From the NCBI GenBank assembly GCA_023238725.1, contig CM041544.1:8157501-8221500 (forward strand): DNA of 64,000 nucleotides. Direction: 5' to 3'. Below, in pieces: positions 26,701 through 41,656 of this stretch (position 1 is its first letter; the number at the start of each line of letters is the position of its first letter). The notes under the pieces were generated by a model. It searched no databases. It was given only the letters and a program-made list of their open reading frames with translations, and was not told the origin of the DNA. The translations under genes and the position numbers were made by a program. Origin of the DNA: Scortum barcoo (Eukaryota; Chordata; Actinopteri; Centrarchiformes; Terapontidae).

Positions 26701-29308
26701 CTCAGTAACAGTAATATAACTTCAACTTATAGTTTATATGAAATGTAAAGATGCGTGTAATTTTTCATAATCGTGATACACAGACTCCAGCTGGGAGATT
26801 TGCACCTACACGGGGCAAAACACAGAAGGAAAAACCTGATTTAAACAACTAAAAGCCAATCTCTCAGTGATGATGAAATCGTCTGGATGCTTATTTTAAC
26901 AGCCTTTATGAATCATCAGCATGATTAAGCCGACACTTGCATCACTTCCCTTTTGGGGCTTCCTCTGCTTCCTGCAGCTGCTGAGTGAATCTCAAATGTC
27001 AGCATCCTCTGATCCTCTACTGTACACTTCCCCATACATGCATTCATAAAGTGGTGCCATTCATGCCTCATACGGGCCATGATGCCTTCTCACACACACC
27101 TTTTGGATATTAGAGTTCGAGGGAGTGTGTCCCAAAATGTTGTAACTTTCCAAAACCGTCAATCCAATAAGCACTAACTACTTAATGCAGCGACTGGCTC
27201 GGTGTGTGAAGGTGAGAGTTTTGGGAGGATTTGAACTCTTGGCTTTCGCAACTGCCTCTGTCACTTTTCATGTGTACAGTGTAACATCATGAATCCCTTC
27301 TCATTGATCAGAAGACACGTTATATAAAATCGGTCATTTTAGAGAGATCAAACCTCGTAATAATAAAACAAGACTAAGCTTCTACAGCCACTTGAGGCTC
27401 AGTGAGGCTGCACGTGGCCAATGTGATGCTCTGAGCTAAATACTAACATCAGCAGTACTTTCAGACTTTTGCTAATTAGCACTAAACATAAAGTGCAGCA
27501 AAGGCTGATGAGAAGTTCAGCTTTATTCAGTTAACCAAAGTATCAGATAAATTGAAATGTTGACCTATTGATGGCCCCAAAATAAAGGTTTAGGGATTCA
27601 CAAAGAAAGTCCAAAGTTAATGTAAAAATAATCCAAAACCACAGATGTGAACCTCAAAGACAATAGGGCACATCATCTGGATATAAGGCAGTTTTCAAGT
27701 GCTAACATGGCTAAAAATGACTTCATATTCTAAATTTTCAAAAAATGCTTAAGGTTAGCTGTCCTAAATATTGTTGTTTCAGCCTTTAGTTCTATTGTTG
27801 TAATCAACATCAAACAAGACCAGCACTTTGACTGATGTCTTTCCTCCAGCAGAACAAATTCTATTTTCATCTAATGCTGAGGAAACATGTTGGCGTGAAC
27901 ACCCTGGTTCAGCACAATGATAATCACTGGAAGGCCCATCTTGATTAAAAAAAGTACTAAATTAAGCCAAAAGAGTCAGCAGGAAGAAAGGACCTCCATT
28001 AGCCTTCACTGTAGCGGCTGATGATTGATTTGATAGCAAGCCCATTCAAACTGCAAATTTTACACATGATTGGGGCTCTATTGGATGTAATGAAATGGCC
28101 TTCCTGAATATTGCACTTGAGTGACTGTGTGACCACCAGCACAATAGCTGCTATTATAGTTTTGAGCCCTCAACCCATTTTTCATTGTACCAAGTCCACC
28201 GTGTTATTATTGCAGAACTCGGAGTGAACCCGCGGCTTTGGTTTCTTGCTGCTACGGATGTGACCGTTCCCTCCACCGGGAGCAATTCACAGTGTGTTAA
28301 TTGACCACCGCAATCACTCAGCAGATTTATGGAAAGTCTGAGGGGTCACAGGAGACTTCCAGGGGAGGCCGTCCGGGGAGCGAGGCTGGCCCCAGAGCTG
28401 CGGCTGGGGAATTTCTGGCCTTTGTAAGTACACTACATGTTCATAAACTCTGCCTTCCTACAATGACCTCAGAGGAAATGTAGATTGTGTTGAAAAATGA
28501 TATTTAATGGGCCATAGAGGAAAATGAAATCGTCCTCGAGTGACACTTTGTGTTGATTAACTTGTAATCGCAGTCCATAATGTCACATGATGCAGATATG
28601 GGAAAAAACAAACACTGTACTCACAAAATCTCCTCTGATATCTTTAAATACAGGCATGACCCAGATGTGTATCCATCACTGAGGGGTGGGCTGGTGACAG
28701 ACTGGGCGTGGGCACCGGGGTCCATCTGGTTGACTATAATCAGCTTTAAACAACAGACCTAGGGACAGTAAAACGACACAAAGCGCATGTGTAAAAAAAC
28801 AACTGTTAGCTACAGTAGCTAGCATTTAACTATCTTCGTGCACATGCCATTAATTGGGAAGAACCAATGTGCAAATATGACATAGCGGAAGGCTGGGTTG
28901 TGGTTCTGAGTCATGACTTAATGATAATGGTTTTGATCAGCGTTTATCCTCCAGTGCAGTGTGTCAGTATGTCGAAGTATTAGTTTGAACGAATGTGCAT
29001 GTGGCCGTGCATCTGGACACTCTTAATACTGTTTAATCCCTTTCTGTCAGCCAGCAAGGCTTGTCCTCGTGCCAATGCACTATCTATAGTGTGGTACTTG
29101 TCTTCAAACAGGGAAAGTAAGGGTTGAATAATGTCTTCACTGTAACTGCACTCTCCTGGAATAATGATGCACTAAGTATTAAGGTAAGAGTGAACCTTCC
29201 TTTTCTCCTTGTTAACGTCGGATATGAATGTGAGCACCATGAAAATAGGAGGCAAAAGAACGTAGCCAGCTTTCTAAATAGGGGGTGAAGGCAGTGCACT
29301 TCTTCTTA

Positions 29309-29345
29309 TAATAATATAATATATAATAATAATAATATAATAAGT
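29309..29345. repeat. TAATAA/TATAAT microsatellite
   Basis: AT-only stretch of TAATAATATAATATATAATA type. Confidence 0.9.
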
Positions 29346-32300
29346 TAGACTGGCATCATTTTGAATTTAATGGATCGTTTTTGTGGACAGAATGGTTAGG
29401 GAATTGCTCCTTCGGTTTAACATGTAGCAGTTGAGAATAATTGCCTTGGCCATGCCAATAATTTTACAGTGATTATGTGATAAGCTGTATCATTTCTTTT
29501 GATGAAATGAGTAGCTGCCTTTTTGTGCGCGCTGCCCAGACCTGATGATTTACGAGGGCTATAAGTCTGTGTTTTGCTGCATGGAGCCTGCATGGTGCAT
29601 GGAGCCTGAATGCCATGCTTGCTTATAGAGAAACGCTACACTAATGGGTTTGTGTTACATTGCTAAATCAACTCGAGCTGTGAAGCGGCTCCCAGCAAAC
29701 CTTTATGATCCATTAACCACCAGGCATGGTTTTGCCAGGGCGCCCGTGCCAGCTGGCAGAAACTGACAATCCTGTATCATAAGCAGCCTCTGCCAGTGAT
29801 AGCTTTACTGAGGTTTGCAGAATTCCCCCCGCTCTCTCAAGCTGATTACATACATGTTGTTTTCTCATTAGCCGAGGCTCCTCATGGTCGTGTTTTGTGG
29901 AAACGTTTGATGGAATGAAGGTAAATGCAGTGTGTACGATATGTTAGACTTGATGTCTGCAGACAGACTCGGGAAGAGAGACAAGTCTGTGGAGTGGTTT
30001 GAGTTTGGGTGGAGACAGCAGCATTTACTGTAGAACTGCAGACAAATATGCATGGACCCCACCCTAGGCTAGTGATCAACTCCTCTGTCATCAGTGTCTT
30101 TATCACGCAGACAGAGATTGATATCCAAGGATCAGATTCCTCGAGATTCCTCTTGTGAGAGAAAAGTCCAATTTTTCAAATGTTTGGAAACCTGGAAGAT
30201 TTCTGTCGCGCTGCTCGACTGTTTTATTGTGTTATTCATGAAAGCTGGCAGCGCTCCGCAATATCTACACACAAATAAGCTCCCGCTTTTCCAAGTTGCC
30301 TTTCCTTTCGACAGTTGTCAGTGAATGGCTTATTTCTGAAAATGCATCATGAAACTTTTATGACTTTTTTTGTGACCGTGCACTTATGAGGCTGTTATTG
30401 TTAAATATTGCAATCACATTTGCCAAGCTTTTCTCCTGGGTACACTTGTATTGGAGCGCTTTGCGGATGACTTAAGTTTTGTGGCTCGTGTTTAATGAGA
30501 AAAAGACAATTGAACGACAAAAGGCGTGTATGCAAAAGTTAAATTTATAGGATTTTCTTTACATTGTAATTGATAATCATCCGGATTACATGTAATCCTT
30601 TTCCATGTCATCTGTAAGTCCCAAATCCTACCTCTTCCTCTGAAAGTGCTCTACCTACACACCCATGGTCTCCGAACTGCAGTTGTTTTGTGACCCTGCA
30701 GTCAGATGGATGTAGGGGAATTCCAAGTAGATTTTTATCAGATTAAAAACACTAGGCAGTTAAAATCTACATGTTATCGTTAAGTAGACATTGTTATCTG
30801 GGTCAAAGGTAGATGAGATAGGCAAATGAGAAATTTCCTCCTCCTCTAGAATGAGGCACTTTCACTCAGTTGGACAGTAAGCAAGATATCAGGAGCAGAG
30901 GAGGAGCAGAGGGTCATGGTGGGCATGAGCAATAGAGGCAAAGAGAGTAACAACAATGGTTCAAAGCCTCTCGGTTTGTATTTGATCCATTGTCCCCGCT
31001 GGTCTTTAGAGACCACCACCAACAAGGCATCATCTTACTTAGGTTGACAGGGTTTTGTATAGCTGAGATGCCCCGTGAGATTAGGTTCAGGTGAAGCCCA
31101 GGGTTGGAGGAGAGTGGGAGGACTGGTATTTCATCAATGTTTAAGGCTGTTTCTGTGAGAGCAGGGGAAAGTTAGTGAGACCGCATTTGTTTAAATGATA
31201 GATTTTGGGTTTTATCTGCAACACAAGCTGTAATTACGTGCGTTTTGTTAGATAGTACAAAAAAAGAGAGAAAAAAGCCAGATAAGCAATTGGGTGTTTC
31301 TTTATCTGATTGGGAATGTAAATTCCTCCGAGAGGATTATCACAATGGCCCATTTTATTCCTCCCCAGATTTCCCTCCTGTGTAATTACCATTTGCCTCT
31401 ATCTCTTTCTCAGTGGTAAAATTGATGGGTGGAATATCTTGAGAAATATGTGAGTAAAAGCCAGAGAGGGAAACATCTCAGAGGCACACCACAATGAATG
31501 AGAATTTTGAGGATGCTAATTAAACAATGTTGTGATTTATTGCCAGTAACAAAACATTTACTGTTTCAATCCCAAAGGCTTGGTTTCCTGGAAAATGTAT
31601 CATTTGGTCACAGCTCTGTTAACTTCCTCGCCTCAATTCTAGTTGTAACTGAGGGTTTAGAAAGTCAGGACCTCCAGTATTTGATGGCTTGTGTCAGGGG
31701 ACATACATATATTTATTTAAACAAAATCTATGGGATAGATTATAGCCTCCAGGTACACTTTGGCCCCCTCTCTATAAACAACATCCTTAGGCTGTGTTTA
31801 GATGTAGAAAAACAATTCAAGGTAAGAAAATCAGTCAGCAACCACACAAAATCAGACAAGTTTAGGCAGCCAGTGAGTTCATTACACACTGTCGAGACAG
31901 TTTTACATCTTTAACAGCTCTAAACTTGTTACTGTGTCTAACCTTTGTCTAGTGTCACATATTTAAACTGAATAGACTTCCTACAAAGCTTCTTTGCATC
32001 AATATGTGCAGAACCCCAGCTTCAGAACAGGGCCGTTTTGGCCGGCTCATGAATTGCACGGGACAGAGATGTTATCTGGCCTTAGGGAGGATGTTTGGGG
32101 AGTGGGAGGGCCACGGGGCTTCAGTGTGCTAATGCAGCTAACAGCCAGGAAAGCAGAGTGTTGACTCGGCAGATTTCAGCCAGCTACTGGTGGCTATGGG
32201 GCTAAATACTGACCCCATGGACTAATAAAGAAAATCACCTCAGGCACGAGCCGCAGGGGTCAGAGGTAATGGCATGGCTGGGAAAAACACAGGCTGTGGC

Positions 32301-32750
32301 TTTCGATCACTACGCTGCCTAATTGAAATGACAGTTGAAGACCAGTGGGGGTAACAGTGTTTATTTACGTCTTTGTTACGCGGTGAGCAAGCACAAAGAT
32401 ATGCCTGGCCGGGCCAGGGATGACATCGCTCCCGTATGCTGTCTGGCTCCGGTATCTCTACACTAGTACAATAAGGACTTCCTGTCTGCCATCAGATTCC
32501 CCTGCATTCCACCCAGGCCCGGGATGAGGCGAGGGGGCTGCTGGGGACAGGGTTTTGTGAAGGGTATGAGTCCTAATCAAACTGACAATATGGACCTGTT
32601 CCCTTTTTTTGACCCCGAAGCTGACCCTCAGTCTGAGCTGCAGTCTAACAGGGAGCTGGAACAGGTTGAGATTTGCTGAAGGTGTAGTGAGGTTGGTTTC
32701 TTCTGCTTAAGCAGATGCTTAGAGATTGTGAGCCCCTTTTTTACAATGCT

Positions 32751-32770
32751 GATAATAATAATAATAATAA
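32751..32770. repeat. AAT microsatellite in AT-rich tract
   Basis: (ATA)n run. The tract to about 33,065 remains strongly AT-rich with many TATTA/ATTAT motifs. Confidence 0.9.
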
Positions 32771-35700
32771 AAATAGTAAAAAATACATTTGACAAGAGAT
32801 AATATTTTATGCATTTTGGGTGTTTGTGTGTTTAAACAGCAGGTCAAAAATATTTATATCAATAATATTTTGATTATAAATATTTAATGTCTATCAGATT
32901 GTAATTAAGTGTGACACAACATTAAAGAAATAATGATGTTATACTATTACTATTACTACTATTAAAGGATATGTAGACATTCAGTTTAAAGGGAATATAT
33001 CCATTTTTTATTCAGTTGATATTATAATTGTATTATAATAAAAATGTTATTTGTGAAAATATATTTGTTGTCAGGACACTATGTGACTATGTGAGTGGTG
33101 TTTTTTTTTCTGAGTGGTGATGAGCGCATGCTCCTAGTAGCTCCTAATGACCCAAAAGTATATTGCTGATACAACAAACAGTGGAACATAAGATGGCTGG
33201 CGTGAGGAAGAGGCTTAACCCCATATTGCTCTCAATAACAACCAGGGAAAACAGCAAAGGATCAGAAAGGATAAAAAGGGAAAGACCAACAAATAATGGA
33301 AAATGATACAAACTATAGGCAGATATACTGTGATTCTGTTGAACACACAGAAACAGTTGCTCTCTGGTTACTATGACAATGTTATACTGGTGTAAAAAAA
33401 GAAAAAGAAAAAACCCTGATGTTGCTATTTGAAGAAATGGGGGAAGACAGTATTCAAGCTCTCCTGTTTCAGTGGGGTCAAGGTGAGAGAGCAACCTTTG
33501 GCAACCTGAGTACTAAAACAGCCTGCTGCTGTCTAGCGTGACTAGACATGCAGCATTAACAGCCTCCTGAGAGAGGACCGTCAGCACAGGAGGAAAAGAA
33601 CACAAATACTTCCCTCTCACACCCCAGCAGCACAGAGGACAGAGGAGATTATACGACTGTCACACAAAAATAGAAGCATGTGACTCAAAGGATTACACAG
33701 TTGAGGAAAATTGTCTACTGGTGAATATCTGTGGATCCCCAGTCGATCACTGGGTCAGATGACTCATGCTAACACATTATCAGACATTATTTTCAGAAAG
33801 GTATGTGCAATGGGACATTTTGCCGTATCTCATGGTACAATGTATATGGTAACTGGCACAAAAGATAAGCCTGGATGCGATGAGTTAACGGTATTTTGGA
33901 ATGAATAAACCATCAGACAATGCTTTTACATGGATAGTAATTTCCTGTGTGAAATGACAAGAATGTAATTTCCACCAACAAGATCATTGCAAACAGGAAC
34001 AGCACTTTGTGTTGTGCAAATTCTGATAATGTTAAGAGGATGAATGAGCTTGAGGTAATTTCAAAAGTCCATTCAGTGCAGGAAATGAGCAACTATTGTG
34101 TTGTTCTAATTTAGCAGGTTCAGGTTTCTGTCGACACTTCATTCTGTGAAATTAAAGGATCACTGCCCCGGGTTCCATCAAATGTTGGCCATCTGCATGA
34201 GCATTGCCGTTTGTCACGGGTGATTAATAAGTATACAGTACATTCGATCTCATTGTGTTTCCAGGGTTTTGTTAAAGCCATCCATGGTGCTGAGTGATAT
34301 TATGTGTAATATTATGCTTTCAAAGGTGGCCTTTGTCCCACCCTAGAGAATTGGAGGAAGGAGGGAAATGTGTAGTGTGCCCTCTTTCCTATTCAGTCAC
34401 TTGTCACATATAGAGTTTGTCCAGTCTTTTGTTCATTTTTCAGTCTTAAATTGGTTTCCTTCACCCTGGGATGATGGCAGATAAGCATACAAAGCCATAC
34501 ATTCCCTGCACACACTAGGAAAAAAAGTGTACAATCTAATTGAAAACCAAAATATTAAAAAAATATCTTTTCAAGTAAATTGAAGTTAATGTGCCGGAGA
34601 ACTTAAAACATCAATCATCAAAGCACACACTACTAAATGCTTATAGCATATTGTACAAATCAGACAGGTTGGTACAGTGAAGTGGACGAACAGGATCAAA
34701 CGTCTTCCTTGACGTGGAACATTTATTTTTAGAACAAAACAGTGACAGAGAAAAAAATCTGCCTATAGTTCACTCTTCACTTTCACTGTAATCACTCTTC
34801 TCTCATGCTGTTGTGTACCACATGCACACGCATTTTTAAAAGTTACTCTTGCTCAGATGATAAAAATCATCCGCGTAACACAAATACGAATTTTTTGAAT
34901 CATATTTGCAATACCGCTGGTTTAGCCAACAGTAATCAGGGGAACAGATACAAAGGCTTCTTCATAAAAGCAACTGCCAGTAAGCTCAGGCACAGTGCAG
35001 GACCTTGCAAATACATTAGCCTTTTCCTTTGGCTTCCCTGATGTTTCCAAACCCCTTAAAACCGACCTCCTGACACATGGCAGTGCACACACATCGCCAA
35101 ATGTTGACAATAATAAGTAATGATCCACAATAAGGATTAGACTGAAGACTGCTGCATGGGCTGCTATTTATATTTCAGCCACTGTTTATTACTCAAAGTT
35201 CAGGCCTCGTGTTATACCAGAGACAAAGGGGGCTATACTGTTACAGTAGGGATAAACACAGTATAACAGCTGCTTTTGTAAACAATTGTAACTCACTTTT
35301 AAGTAATTTAGATAATTTGTCTGTTAGAACCTTCTGAATCTCTCTCAACTTCTTCATCAAAAAAGGTTTTTAGTTCTCCTTGGTCCCATTTGTTTTATTC
35401 ATGGCTATTTCCAAAAAAGTAAACACATTCCCTACTCATTCAGCCATGGCATGAATCTAACTAGAAGTTTAGCCTGTGCTCCCTCAGAAGGGTCACTGCC
35501 CTTCCAAAAGATCAGATTTATGTACCCTTAAATGGAGGTAATTTATTTGTGTTAAAAAAACTTGGTCGTCATTCAAATATGGTTCTCACTCTGCTCCCAG
35601 CGTGGTAGCCAGCAGACAAACTCAGACTTGCCTCCAAGTCTTTGTCCTCATAAAGTTTCTCCCATGCTCTGTATAAACTACAAATTAGTCATCTAGTGAT

Positions 35701-38700
35701 CCAATCAGAAACAATCACAAACCCTTACTGAAACTTGCAACTGCTTAGCCAGTATTGACATTCTCTTAGATTGTGATTCAAAGCATGACGGAGGATAATT
35801 TTTCCTGACTGACCTACATGGTGACACGTATAAATGTTGGTCGACCACGTCAATACTCGCTTAACACGAAATGACATGTAATTTCGTGTGCTAAACAAAA
35901 AAGAAGAATCAGACTGACAAAATGCAATCCGACAAAGCAAATCTTTTATGGTGGTATGGTGTCAGAAGGCATTTCCATAAAATATTCTGATGCATTGGAC
36001 CTCTGTCATGTCTCTAATGCCACTGACCTGTTGGCAAGCTTCACCTCCTAGTGCTAACACTTCAATGAAAACCTCATGAGGCCACAGTAAATTTGTCCCA
36101 AAGAAAAGACATCCATGCACAGTGCTGATTGTGGTGAGGCCCGTGACTATTGTTGCCATCTGCTCACTATTTCCCCCTGCAAAGAAGATAATTGAATCTG
36201 AAATCACTTTTCTCTCTTGGTTTAAGAGTGAGGGTCGTGTCTGTCACTGAAGTCTCTACCACAATAGTTTGGCCCCTTGTTTGTATTCTTTATAGAGCTA
36301 TTTCCCCCTGGTTGTCTCTTGCAACATCTGCCCCTAATGCCGCAGATCAATATGGTCCATCTAATCACCTGCCACACTTAATTAAAACCCCATCACTGCC
36401 TTTATGAGAGGCATCAAAGGACACCGCACCCAAAGGGGGTCATGCAGATAAGACTTCAATGGTGTGCTTTGCAGGGTCTTTTCACAATAGAGGTTACTAA
36501 AAATCTTTAAGCTGGTTTGGTGAAAATAGGTCAGTGTTGGCAGCTGGGGTAATGTGTCCCAGTCCTGGCCTGTGGTCCAGCATGCTGCTCGCCATATTTA
36601 ACACCCTTTGTGCCATCCTCTCGGCACTAATCTGTCTTTTCACTGAGTGTTAAAATTAATTTGCAGTGATTTCTATGAGGGCACAGGCATCGTTAGGAAA
36701 CCTCAAAGGGGCTACAAAATGGACAAGTTGCCAATGGTCGGCCTTTGTCCTTGGCCTGGCCCTTTCTAAATACCCATGACAGCAGCTTTGAAATCGCTGC
36801 CTGATGAGGCTCAGATGCTCTGGCTGCGTACATCACAGTGATCATACTTCTGGCTGTGAAAAACATCTCATGACAAAGACAAACCCAGAGCAGCAAACAA
36901 TACCCACGGACTGGATTCTAAAAACGACCCGAGTCAGAGTCCAGCCCGCATTGCTCCGTGATGTTTCACGATAATCCTTGTTGGCTCTGAAATTACAGAT
37001 AAAACTTAATTTGATTTGACTTTATTTCCTCAAAGCTATCTCGACGGCGCAAGTCCCCAAGGAGAACATCAGTGAAAGGAGATAACCGTATCAGAGCGCT
37101 TGGCATCTACACAAAATGGTGTTCCCATGGGAAAATTGTAGACACAACTGTTTAGTTGAAGCTTTCCAGTGGTGCTCATAATGCCATTAATTGTGTGCAG
37201 GGAGAGTTGGAGAAAGGGCTAGCCGTGGAGAGCCCCGGAGGAAGCCACATCTTGTAAAGCAGGTTTGTGTGAGCTGGCTGCAGTCTGCTGTGCTGTGCCG
37301 AGTCAGGGCTGTTGTATCCTCGCTTCTCTGGCTCATATCTCCTTGTCTTTTATTCTTTCTTCCCCTTTTATCTCTCTTTATTTAATTTTTCTCTCTGTGT
37401 TTATCTCTCTCACTCTCTCCCCTCCTCCCCCTCCACACATAAACTGTCTCTTGCTGCCTTACACCCGACCGTAAAACAAGAGGGGAGAATTAATGACACA
37501 AACATTTCTGACGTCCGCAGGAGTGTGGGCCCCTTTTTCTCCATCTGACTCACTCTCACTCTATAAAAAAGATAAACCTCTAAACTTAAAGGAGAGAGAC
37601 GGAATAATCAGGGATGGAGAGAGAAAAAGAGAGAAAGGGCATAGTGAGGGGAGAGCATTTGTTGGTGGGTGTGGTGGGAGAGTTCCTTCTCATCAAATTA
37701 AACTTCCATCACCGTCAAAGACACACTCAGATTCCAGCAAGCCAATCAGCCAATCTAAGACAAATGATTTTGTTGAGCTTTCCTGCCACACTGGGCGTGG
37801 GAACGGCAGAGATTCTCATAAAAAAAAAGAGCCTGTAAATTATTTCCCTAGTGCTTCAAAGTCCCGAACAACAAAAAAGGTTTGTGTTTATGTGCGGCGT
37901 TTCTGTGTTGTTGTCTTTGTCTTTGTTGTCGTTGGTCTCGGCTGGTTTCTACCGTGCATGTGCGAGTGTAAACAATATTTGGGATCTACAGCTTTCCGCT
38001 CACGTGCGACAGCCGGAGAGAGGACTACATGCAAAAGGGTGCTGTCTTTCATTCTGGTAGATAAATAAAACCGTTCGGGGGTCATTTAAACCAGGGGGGT
38101 CCTGTTGTGTTACGCCTTTCTCGAGGCGGCGTTTTGATCAAAGCCGTTTGCAGGACCTCTCTTTCCTCTCCTTTCCCCCACGCGCCACCCTCCCAGCCTC
38201 CCACATCCCACACTCCAACCCCCAAACCACGTCTGCCTTGCTGCTGCTAATCATTGGTGGTCTCCTGACTGCCAACAGTAATTGATTAGGGAGCAGAGGA
38301 CTGGCGGGTGGGAGGGGTGTGAGGGGGGGGTATTGGCGGAGGGGAAAGTTCAACCCCAAAAGTTCTCAAGGTCACTGCCCTCCCCTTCCCCCCGCCGAAC
38401 TCTTTTTCTCAAGCTATTAGGTATCAGCCACAGGGGAAACTGCAAATATTTGGCACACTTGGTCCGACTTCCAAGAGGTTTGGTGGTAGCGAGTACAAAC
38501 AGGAAGATCTGTGTAAGCAGAATAGACACGTCTGTTTAAGGGAAACTTGGTGGTGAAGAGGCTCAATTTGTGATGTGTTGATTTATCTGCTGAATCGGGA
38601 ACTCAACGTCCCCGGTTGAATATGCTTATTTTTGCAGACCCCCCTCCCTGCTCTAGGAATTCCATCACGTTGTTTAGCCCTCTGCAGTTGCTCAACATCC

Positions 38701-41656
38701 TTGATAATAATAAAGAGGGTCGTGAATGTTATTCTCAAGTATTAAGTCCCTCCGTTCCTCCTGGTTTCACAGGAAGAGGTGACATTCCTTGCCTCTGGAA
38801 AGTGACTCATGCTGCTGTCTTGTTTAGTAAATGCAATTACAGGCTGGTTGAAGAATTCTCCTCCTCTGTGAATTGGAGCGGAGAGAAAGCCTCTATTTCT
38901 TTCTTTTTTCTTTTTTTTTTTGGTGAGTGTGTGTTCTCTGTATGGCCAAACAGGGTCATGTTCACTATGGACCCAGAGTCTCACTGCGTATGGAAACATG
39001 GCTGTCACAGGAAATGTTCAACATGTTTAACTGTACTGCAGCTGAGCAAGAGGTGAGGGTGTTTTAGAGAGAAGCCCTCCCAGAGCTGAGGGCTGGTGTT
39101 GATGTTGGCTGCACAGGCGTCTGGGGGCTGTCCAGAATCTACCACTCTCTGGTAGTGAGACCAGTAAAAACACACTCGGAGCATGCTCAGAAACTTGCGG
39201 ACCTGTGTCTGGACATGTCACCAAGTGCAATGAGGTCCGGTGATGTAGTTCTGTGAATGCACAGTCAAACAAACCCAAGAGGCTATGCTAAAGACAAATA
39301 ATTAGAGTAGTTTCAAATTCACATCGTCACTCAGGGAGTGCAGACTAGTGGGTTCCCATGTCTGTCTCAGTCATCTCTCCCACAAATGGCCCCAGGCTAT
39401 GGCAGCTGTGAAGCATTCATCTTTGTCTGCTCTGTCACTTACACTGTCTCTCAACATTTATCATAAGGAACTAATTTTTCATAAATCTGCTAGTGAGGTT
39501 GCAGATTTTCAGCTAATTTCAACCATATCCCATATAAAGGAGATGGAACATTAATCCTACATATATCTTTTCGTTCCCCTACCGCTTATGTATATTCAAA
39601 CAACATGTAAAAAGGATTATGACCAAACTTGATATTCTTGCAAATACCAGATCAAGATATCATGAAAGCTAGCCTCACTGGGCTGCGAATGAAAAGCACT
39701 TGTGTGGTTTAACTTTATCCAGACTTGTGAATACCAGAGGAGGTCTTTCTAAGAAGTGGTGGGCTCTGTTTTATGTCCCATCAGTGTTGTGCATCCGCTC
39801 TCTACTGCCCCCCTTTGTTGGCCACATGGTATTGACCAGGATTATGTCACACATGCCTGCTTTCAAATGCTGCACAATGTTTAAACAATGCACACTTGTT
39901 CTCAACACTGCAGAATCATGCAGTTTACATAAATTATATATTTTTTTCTCTTGAATGCCTAATTTCAAGACAATGTTCTGCAGCTGTTTGTCAGTGGAGA
40001 GCAGGCTTTCTTCTTCTCCTCACTTTCCCAAATGTAACGTGGCTCTCAGCCCGCCTGGTCACGGCTTTTTACCTTTGCTGTGTCATGCTCAAATCTGAGC
40101 CCAGATAGTTTCTCACCGGCCACTTAATCCGAGGCCACCTTGTTCACTTCCGATCACCTTTTCTCACAGTGGAGACCATCATGTGGGTCTCTGAGTGACG
40201 TGGGCATAAAAGCACTTTTCACTTCATTACAAAGAGTCTTCAGCACTGCAATAAGTCTGTCAATAGTCAGCTGGCCTCCCACTGAAATCACCTCGAGGTG
40301 CTGTAATTTTGTGCCTAGCAACAAAGTCTCTCTGGAACTTTATTACCTGAAGAGTTTAGGGTATCTAGACAAATAGAATGAACTAATTTTGCTTATATCT
40401 GCTGCCAGTGTGCAGGCATCATGCAACTGCACGCCAACAAATTGTTTAGCCTAATCTGAGAACAGTTACTCTGTCTGAGGTCAGATTTTATTTGGATAAA
40501 AAACAGTCAGTGTTATTAAAGCTTCAATTAAGGCAACCTTTGTGGTGGATTTTAATTTAAACATAGAGCTGACTTTTCCATATGAATGTGGGTAATATAA
40601 TGTGCTGCTGTTACTTTTATAACAGATATGCAAAATAACTTTAAAACCCCAGAAAATTAATCTAGATTTCATACACTCTAGGCAGGTAAAGGCCTTGCTT
40701 TTGACAACCGACTTGTCAACACAGGAGCTAAATTTCTTGAAGGGAGAGCCAAACGCTGATGGGGGTAGAAATGGAAGAAACCGAGGAAAGTAATGGCAGA
40801 GCAAAAGCAACAAACAGTAGCAGCTTCCTTTCACTCCAAAGAGTGAGACTGCAAGGTGAGAGGTGGATACTGGCGAGGGAGTAATTATTCCCATCACTCT
40901 GCTGTCACTTCATGGGCGTGAGAAAAAAAAAACGGATATCATCTTTTCATACAAACCCTCAATGTGGGTGGTGTGGCAAAAATGGTTTTAAGCTGATGCT
41001 GGATGACTTATCATGTAGCAGAGAACAGGACTGGGCCTGCGGAATGAAGGAAATGTCATCTGATGCCATAGGGGTTGTATAAGCCAAGCATCCGCCAGCC
41101 CATATTCTCACCTGTTTCCATACATGCTGCAAGTCCCATGACAAATGACCCACAGAGAAACTCAATACTGGATTGAAATAATATAATCACATGCCCTGGC
41201 ACATGCACAATCACGCATGGGCATGAGGACTAATGCACGAACACAGTGTACAAATGCTTGATATTATCTATATTACATTTAGTTTGTGCCAAGATTTTAT
41301 GTTTGGCTGGGTGTTGCTGTCTTATTAGAGTCCTTTGAAACCAGAGCTGTATCTACAATGATGTTGCTTAACATATCAAAGCCAGCTGATTAAGTGCTGC
41401 ATTCATTTTGAGTGTTCACCTGACCCAGAGAGCTTGAATTGGTCCTTTTTTTTCCACTCTTCTCCTAAGCAACACATGTTGCAGATGAGTGTTTGTGTTG
41501 TGTGCAGATGCTGTTGCTTCTATCTCGGGGCAGTGTTATATCTCTGAGGTGTGGATGGGTGTTTATCTTCTCTTCAGTCTGCAGAGGTTTATCTGATCAA
41601 ACTGAAGAATAGTGTCTTTAGCAGTATAGCTGGTATATAGTCAGGCAGTCACTGCT

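Larger units (their letters stand above)
20791..41656. other. Intergenic, no convincing gene
   Basis: Twenty kilobases of mainly unique AT-rich sequence. Features noticed are pyrimidine-rich tracts at 21,240-21,370 and 21,845-21,962, a GC-rich pocket with a consensus splice donor at 28,425, AT repeats at 29.3 and 32.8 kb, and a complex non-repetitive stretch at 36,900-37,190. The last 200 bases may include the 5' UTR or promoter of the scaffold gene, but I see no clear TATA box or CpG island there. Confidence 0.5.

Noticed and set aside
31498..31914. 138-codon open frame
   Set aside because: AT-rich random-looking protein with no neighbours or domains.
37493..38068. 191-codon open frame on the plus strand
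   Set aside because: Composition follows purine-rich and low-complexity DNA, with no domain, no splice context and a changing character along its length. A frame this long is expected by chance in 64 kb.
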